Positions 5,692 through 9,208 of a stretch of 9,208 bases of DNA are shown here, one piece after another. Location: the NCBI GenBank assembly GCA_018061225.1, contig JAGOUK010000041.1:1-9208 (forward strand). The letters are read 5' to 3'. The notes beneath the pieces are model-generated. The model saw only the letters and a list, made by a program, of their open reading frames with translations, ran no database searches and was not told where the DNA came from. Origin of the DNA: Candidatus Omnitrophota bacterium (lineage in GTDB: Bacteria; Omnitrophota; Gorgyraeia; 2-02-FULL-51-18; JAGOUK01). How positions within the stretch are numbered: the stretch's first letter is position 1; each line of letters starts with the position of its first letter. A program made the position numbers and the translations under genes.

Positions 5692-8169
5692 TTATCGCTT
5701 CCTTCCGGCCGGCGCGGGGCGGCGGATCATGGCGTAGGTAACCGCGAGCACTGTGACCGAACTCACCGGCATCGCGACCGCCGCGACCAATGGATGAACG
5801 TGACCTGCGAGGGCAAGCCACATGCCGGCGATGTTGTAAATCAGCGAAAGTCCCAGCGCCCAGCGCACTGCCGCCGCGGTCCTCCGCGCAATGGCTGTGA
5901 GATCCGCGATCGCCCCGATACCCGGAATCGCCAAATAGGCGTCCGCGCATTGAAGACTCGCTTCAATACTCCCCTGCACCGCGACGGACACCCATGCCTC
6001 CGACATCGCGGCGGCATCATTGGCGCCGTCGCCGGCAAAGAGACTCTTTGGCGTGTTTTGGATGATGTCTCGTTTGTCCTCAGGACTCATCCGCGCCCGC
6101 ACATCGTCCAATCCGAGGTCGCGGCCGACGGCCGCTGCGGGCGCTTCGCGGTCTCCGGTGAGAAGGGTGACCGCGCGGTATTGCCGCCTGAGGAGGGCGA
6201 CGGCCGCTGCGGAATCTTCGCGGATGCGGTCGCCGAGCTGAATCCGCACGGCGAGATCGCCGTTATGAAAAATCCCGACCGCGCTCTGTATGGTTTTTTC
6301 ATCCGACGCTTGTTCCACGAGGGCAATCCCCCGTATTTCAAAGAAACTTTCTCCCACGCGGCCCGACACGCCGACACCGAAGTTTTCTTGACGGTCGAGA
6401 ACGGTGAGTCCGGCCGCGCTCCCGCCCGCGGTCGGCGCGCCCCCCTCTTCGGCGAGCAGTTTGCGCGCGTGGCCGCAGACCGCATGCGCGATCGGGTGCT
6501 GGGATGCTTCTTCGAGCGCAAGGGCTTCGCCGGCCAAAGAAGAAACTCCGCTCACGATGGTCCACGAGGTCACGTCAAACCTGCCGTGCGTCACCGTTCC
6601 TGTCTTGTCCAAAAAAAGATGTTCCGCTTTGGCGATTTTTTCGAGTGTTTCCGGGTCCTTGAGCAAAATCCCGGCGGCGCCGTACTCCGCGGCGGCAAGC
6701 CGGTATGCCAGCGGCGTCACGAGCGCCAGCGCGCAGGGACACGCGATGATGATCATTGCCAGCGCCCGGTCAAAACTCTGACCCAACCCGAGGCCGCCGC
6801 CAAACCAGAAGAGTCCCGCGGCCGCGGCCATCACCGCCGCGAGATAAAACTTGGCCGCCAGATCGGCCGTCCGCACAGCGGGCGGCTTGGGCGCCAAAAG
6901 AACCTCCTTGAGGAGACGGCCGATGCGGGTCCTCGCGCCCGAGGCAGCCGCGCGGATGAGAAGGTCCGGTCCCACGTTGACGGTCCCGGCATAAACGGCT
7001 GATCCGACCGCGACCGCAACGGGAAGCGACTCTCCGCTAAGCATATGAACATCGGCAAAGCCGCTTCCTTCCGCGACCTCTCCGTCCACCGCGATGGTCT
7101 GACCGCGCGGCGCGCGCACGAGATCACCGGCCGCGATCTGGTCGGCGGGCACGGCGCGGACTTCCCCGCTGACTCCATCCTGCCGCAAGGCGCTGGCCGG
7201 GATCAAAAATGCCCCGATCCCGCCATGCGAGGCCGCCTTGCGCTGCACCGTCCGAACCAAGTAGCGAGCCCCGCTCAGAAGAAAAATAAATGACGCCAAA
7301 GAATCAAAGTAAACACCGCCCGACCCCGCCGCCAGATGCGCGTAGCTGGCAATCGAACCGATCAGAATAGCTCCGGAGACCGGCAGGTCGATATGGATCT
7401 GCCGCGCTCGCAGCGAGAACCAAGCGCTGCGATAAAAAGGCCACGCGCAATAAGTGCCGAGCGGAAGGTACAGCAGTCCCGAAAGTCTTAAAAAAGTCTG
7501 ACGCAGACCGTCCTGCGCGCCGCCGTACACCGACACGAAAAAGATCATGATATTCATCATGCAAAAGGCGGCAATGCCGATGCGCAGTAATTCGCGGCGG
7601 TCATCGCTTTTTTGCAGACGGACCGTCTGCCGGTCTTCGAAGACGGGATGCGGCTTGTACCCGAGCCGGTCGATGCCGCCGGCCGCGGCCGCAAAGGATC
7701 CGCCTTCCGCGAGCGTGACGCGCAGCACGCGGGACCCGAGATCCATGCGCGCTTCGGCGACATCGGGAATCACTGTTCCCAAGCGCTCCAAAAGCCAAAG
7801 ACAGGCGACGCAATGAACCCCCTCCACAAAAAAATCCATCGTGCCGCGGCTCCGGCCGTACGCGTATTTTTCGATGACGGCCGCATCGTCGAGGTAGCCA
7901 AATTGAACCGTGCCGGGAGACGCGGGAGAGGCCTGACCCAAGGAGGCGGAATTTTTTTTGAGGGCGTAGTAGCGGTCAAGGCTGCATCCGGTGATGATAG
8001 CGTGAACGGTGCGGCAGCCCTCGCAGCAAAAGGCGGTGTCAGCCGCGCTTTGGAGCCGTTCGTATTTGCCCGGACATGCAAGACCGCAATGCGTGCAGGA
8101 CCATTGGAAGCAGGGAGCGGCGGCGGCCGGCGCGCGGGACACGATTAGATCAGGGGCGGCCGGTGTCAT
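5692..8169 (-). CDS. ccoI: Copper-translocating P-type ATPase CcoI (cbb3 oxidase maturation)
   Basis: CcoI is an inner-membrane P1B-type ATPase that exports Cu(I) to supply the CuB centre of cbb3 oxidase. The 825-residue protein opens with the CcoI-type cysteine-rich domain (C25-TH-C28, C48, C49, C52), then a heavy-metal-associated domain with GVHCVAC (C120, C123). Membrane helices follow, then the actuator motif SGES (378-381), the transport motif CPC (477-479) and the phosphorylation site D521-KTGT. HP (558-559), TGD (671-673) and GDGAND (713-718) complete the ATP-binding core. YN (778-779) and MPVSS (800-804) are the Cu(I) residues of the last two helices. The open frame reaches further upstream (to 8505), but that part antisenses nothing and only overlaps the previous gene. 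ATG 8169 is chosen because it forms an ATGA overlap with that gene and gives the right N-terminal domain. Confidence 0.95.
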   Translation of the reverse strand: MTPAAPDLIVSRAPAAAAPCFQWSCTHCGLACPGKYERLQSAADTAFCCEGCRTVHAIITGCSLDRYYALKKNSASLGQASPASPGTVQFGYLDDAAVIEKYAYGRSRGTMDFFVEGVHCVACLWLLERLGTVIPDVAEARMDLGSRVLRVTLAEGGSFAAAAGGIDRLGYKPHPVFEDRQTVRLQKSDDRRELLRIGIAAFCMMNIMIFFVSVYGGAQDGLRQTFLRLSGLLYLPLGTYCAWPFYRSAWFSLRARQIHIDLPVSGAILIGSIASYAHLAAGSGGVYFDSLASFIFLLSGARYLVRTVQRKAASHGGIGAFLIPASALRQDGVSGEVRAVPADQIAAGDLVRAPRGQTIAVDGEVAEGSGFADVHMLSGESLPVAVAVGSAVYAGTVNVGPDLLIRAAASGARTRIGRLLKEVLLAPKPPAVRTADLAAKFYLAAVMAAAAGLFWFGGGLGLGQSFDRALAMIIIACPCALALVTPLAYRLAAAEYGAAGILLKDPETLEKIAKAEHLFLDKTGTVTHGRFDVTSWTIVSGVSSLAGEALALEEASQHPIAHAVCGHARKLLAEEGGAPTAGGSAAGLTVLDRQENFGVGVSGRVGESFFEIRGIALVEQASDEKTIQSAVGIFHNGDLAVRIQLGDRIREDSAAAVALLRRQYRAVTLLTGDREAPAAAVGRDLGLDDVRARMSPEDKRDIIQNTPKSLFAGDGANDAAAMSEAWVSVAVQGSIEASLQCADAYLAIPGIGAIADLTAIARRTAAAVRWALGLSLIYNIAGMWLALAGHVHPLVAAVAMPVSSVTVLAVTYAMIRRPAPAGRKR

Positions 8170-8840
8170 GGCCTCGCCGGCAGGTAGCGCAGGATGAGCG
8201 GTAGTATCCCCGCCGTCATCAGTAGAACGGCTGAAACTTTGGGGGCAAACGCTCCCGTGATCCGCGCGATCCCGCGGATGATCCAGCCTGACAGGGCCAG
8301 CGCGGGCAGCGTGCCGGCCCAAAAGAACAGCATCAGCCAGGAGCCGCGCGCCGCGTCGGCGGTGGAAAGCGACGCGAGCACAAATCCATAAAGCCATCCG
8401 CACGGCAGAAAAATTGACAAAAATCCAATCGCCGCCGCGTAACCTGAGGTCCGGAACGGCGCGGAATCGCCGATGATACCTCGATGAATCCAGCGGCTCA
8501 CCCACGCCGATCCGGGCAGTTCAAAATGCCACGCGCCTTTTCTCCATGCCGTGACTCCGATCCACACAAAGCTTAGCCCCACCGCCCACGCCAGCGCGGC
8601 TGAACCCCAGTCGGGCAAACGCGCGACGGTGCGGCCGCCGATCCACCCCGACAACGCGCCGAGGATCAGATAACCGGCCAGACGCCCCGTGTGATACAGC
8701 GCCTGATCCAGGGAGGTCTTGGCGGCCGCGGAGACCAGACCGCCGCACATCAGAGCGCAATGACCGCTCCCCGCCAGACTGGCCGCCAACACCGCCGATG
8801 GGATGAGAGCACCCGCCCACCCTGAGAGATGACAATGCAT
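8166..8840 (-). CDS. TauE/SafE (DsbD_2-like) membrane protein of the cbb3 assembly cluster
   Basis: This 224-residue protein is almost wholly hydrophobic, with about six membrane helices. It carries the two signatures of the DsbD_2 branch of the TauE/SafE superfamily: GSGHCALMCGG (C28 and C32) in the first helix and LPCGWLYG (C147) in the fourth or fifth. Paired membrane cysteines resemble those of CcdA/DsbD, so transfer of thiols or copper across the membrane is possible. Family members recur in cbb3 oxidase clusters, but their exact function is unsettled. The start is judged to be ATG 8840, which shares its A with the ccoG stop (TGATG) and has GGAG 8 nt upstream; TTG 8843 is a possible alternative adding one residue. 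Its end overlaps ccoI as ATGA, so ccoG, this gene and ccoI are translationally coupled. It occupies the place where ccoH commonly stands. Confidence 0.88.
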   Translation of the reverse strand: MHCHLSGWAGALIPSAVLAASLAGSGHCALMCGGLVSAAAKTSLDQALYHTGRLAGYLILGALSGWIGGRTVARLPDWGSAALAWAVGLSFVWIGVTAWRKGAWHFELPGSAWVSRWIHRGIIGDSAPFRTSGYAAAIGFLSIFLPCGWLYGFVLASLSTADAARGSWLMLFFWAGTLPALALSGWIIRGIARITGAFAPKVSAVLLMTAGILPLILRYLPARP

Positions 8841-9208
8841 CAACTGGTCTCCGGGCCGACCAGCGGCACCCGCTTCATTCCGCGGTACCGTTCGCGGTCG
8901 TCTGACTTTCCGACGATACGAAGCTCGACAGTTCGGTCTGATCCTCCCGTGAAACCCCGGGGAAAGGTCACGAAGAGATCCGCGCGCACGGACATGCCGG
9001 CCGCGACCGGCAGCGGCGTCTGGGGTGTCACGGCGCTCAAACCTTGGGCTTTGAGTTTATCGGAGAGATCAAAAGTGACGTCGACGCCAAAGGTGTTCTG
9101 ATTGCGGACATTGACCTTGTAATGATTGATGACAAAGGCCCCGTCATTCACGATCTGATACGGTGTTTCGCTGGAGCGGACGACGTTGACCTTCACGAGG
9201 GCCCGCTG
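8840..9208 (-). CDS. ccoG: CcoG (RdxA/FixG) C-terminal fragment, 5' end outside window
   Basis: Only the last 122 residues are in the window; the frame is open to the right edge. GTG 9196 is an internal valine codon, not a start. The fragment matches the Ig-like domain that ends CcoG: it begins VKVNVVRSSETPY, continues with the NDGxxxNHYKVNVRNQ stretch (family form: DGxIRNxYxVxxxNK) and then beta-strand-rich sequence with a VAAGMSVRADLFV segment. The ferredoxin-like iron-sulfur region and membrane helices of full CcoG would lie outside. CcoG is a membrane protein of cbb3 biogenesis, shown to act as a cupric reductase, which fits the copper ATPase encoded two genes on. The stop overlaps the next start as TGATG. 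Confidence 0.85.
   Translation of the reverse strand, partial: QRALVKVNVVRSSETPYQIVNDGAFVINHYKVNVRNQNTFGVDVTFDLSDKLKAQGLSAVTPQTPLPVAAGMSVRADLFVTFPRGFTGGSDRTVELRIVGKSDDRERYRGMKRVPLVGPETS

Noticed and set aside
5752..5767. Near-match TGTGA-N6-TCACC to the regulator palindrome
   Set aside because: It is inside the coding 3' end of ccoI, imperfect, and roughly expected by chance in 9 kb. No -10 box places it sensibly before ccoS.
5677..7002. Long plus-strand open frame (441 codons) antisense to the 3' half of ccoI
   Set aside because: The Arg/Gly/His-rich product has no recognisable domain and opposes a well-supported P-type ATPase.
8170..8505. 112-codon N-terminal extension of the ccoI open frame
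   Set aside because: It overlaps the TauE/SafE-like gene in another frame and reads as an Arg-rich shadow. ATG 8169 with the ATGA overlap is the natural start.
9194..9196. GTG as start of a separate 118-residue gene at the right edge
   Set aside because: The frame is open upstream to the window end, and the sequence matches the C-terminal Ig-like domain of CcoG, so this codon is internal.

Overview
All genes in this window lie on the minus strand, so transcription runs from high to low coordinates. They form two back-to-back respiratory gene blocks. The encoded outer-membrane-type protein, periplasmic multiheme cytochromes and cbb3 oxidase assembly factors point to a Gram-negative bacterium with moderately high GC. 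It appears able to respire oxygen at low tension and to reduce nitrite to ammonium. The phylum cannot be fixed from this sequence. No tRNA, rRNA, CRISPR array, insertion sequence or other mobile element was seen, and no stretch over 300 bases lacks a gene.

Block 1 (9208 down to 3742) is the maturation end of a cbb3-type cytochrome oxidase locus. It runs from the 3' end of ccoG, through a TauE/SafE (DsbD_2-like) membrane protein, ccoI (copper P-type ATPase) and ccoS, to a radical SAM/SPASM protein and a CRP/FNR-family regulator. The genes overlap or nearly abut (TGATG, ATGA, a 4-nt gap, then 20- and 17-nt overlaps), so they read as one operon. The oxidase subunits (ccoNOQP) would lie beyond the right edge. 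No ccoH/fixH is present between ccoG and ccoI.

The 130-base gap 3612..3741 holds the regulatory centre of the window. It contains a perfect 16-bp palindrome, TGTGAC-N4-GTCACA, of CRP/HcpR type. A TATGAT -10 box downstream places the palindrome centre at about -41.5, the classic class II activator position. The regulator encoded immediately upstream has a recognition helix with RETVxR, the same contact residues E. coli CRP uses to read TGTGA.

Block 2 (3611 down to 1 and beyond) is an nrf (ammonifying nitrite reductase) operon: an unrecognised 78-residue protein, nrfH, nrfA, and a secreted, probably outer-membrane beta-barrel protein that runs off the left edge and is coupled to nrfA by ATGA. 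NrfA has CXXCH instead of the usual CXXCK at the first, catalytic heme, while every other catalytic and calcium-site residue I could align is kept.

Working model (inference): the regulator at the end of the oxidase-assembly operon senses a redox, oxygen or nitrogen-oxide signal and activates nrf, linking microaerobic respiration to nitrite ammonification. The radical SAM protein may serve heme supply or maturation for both systems.
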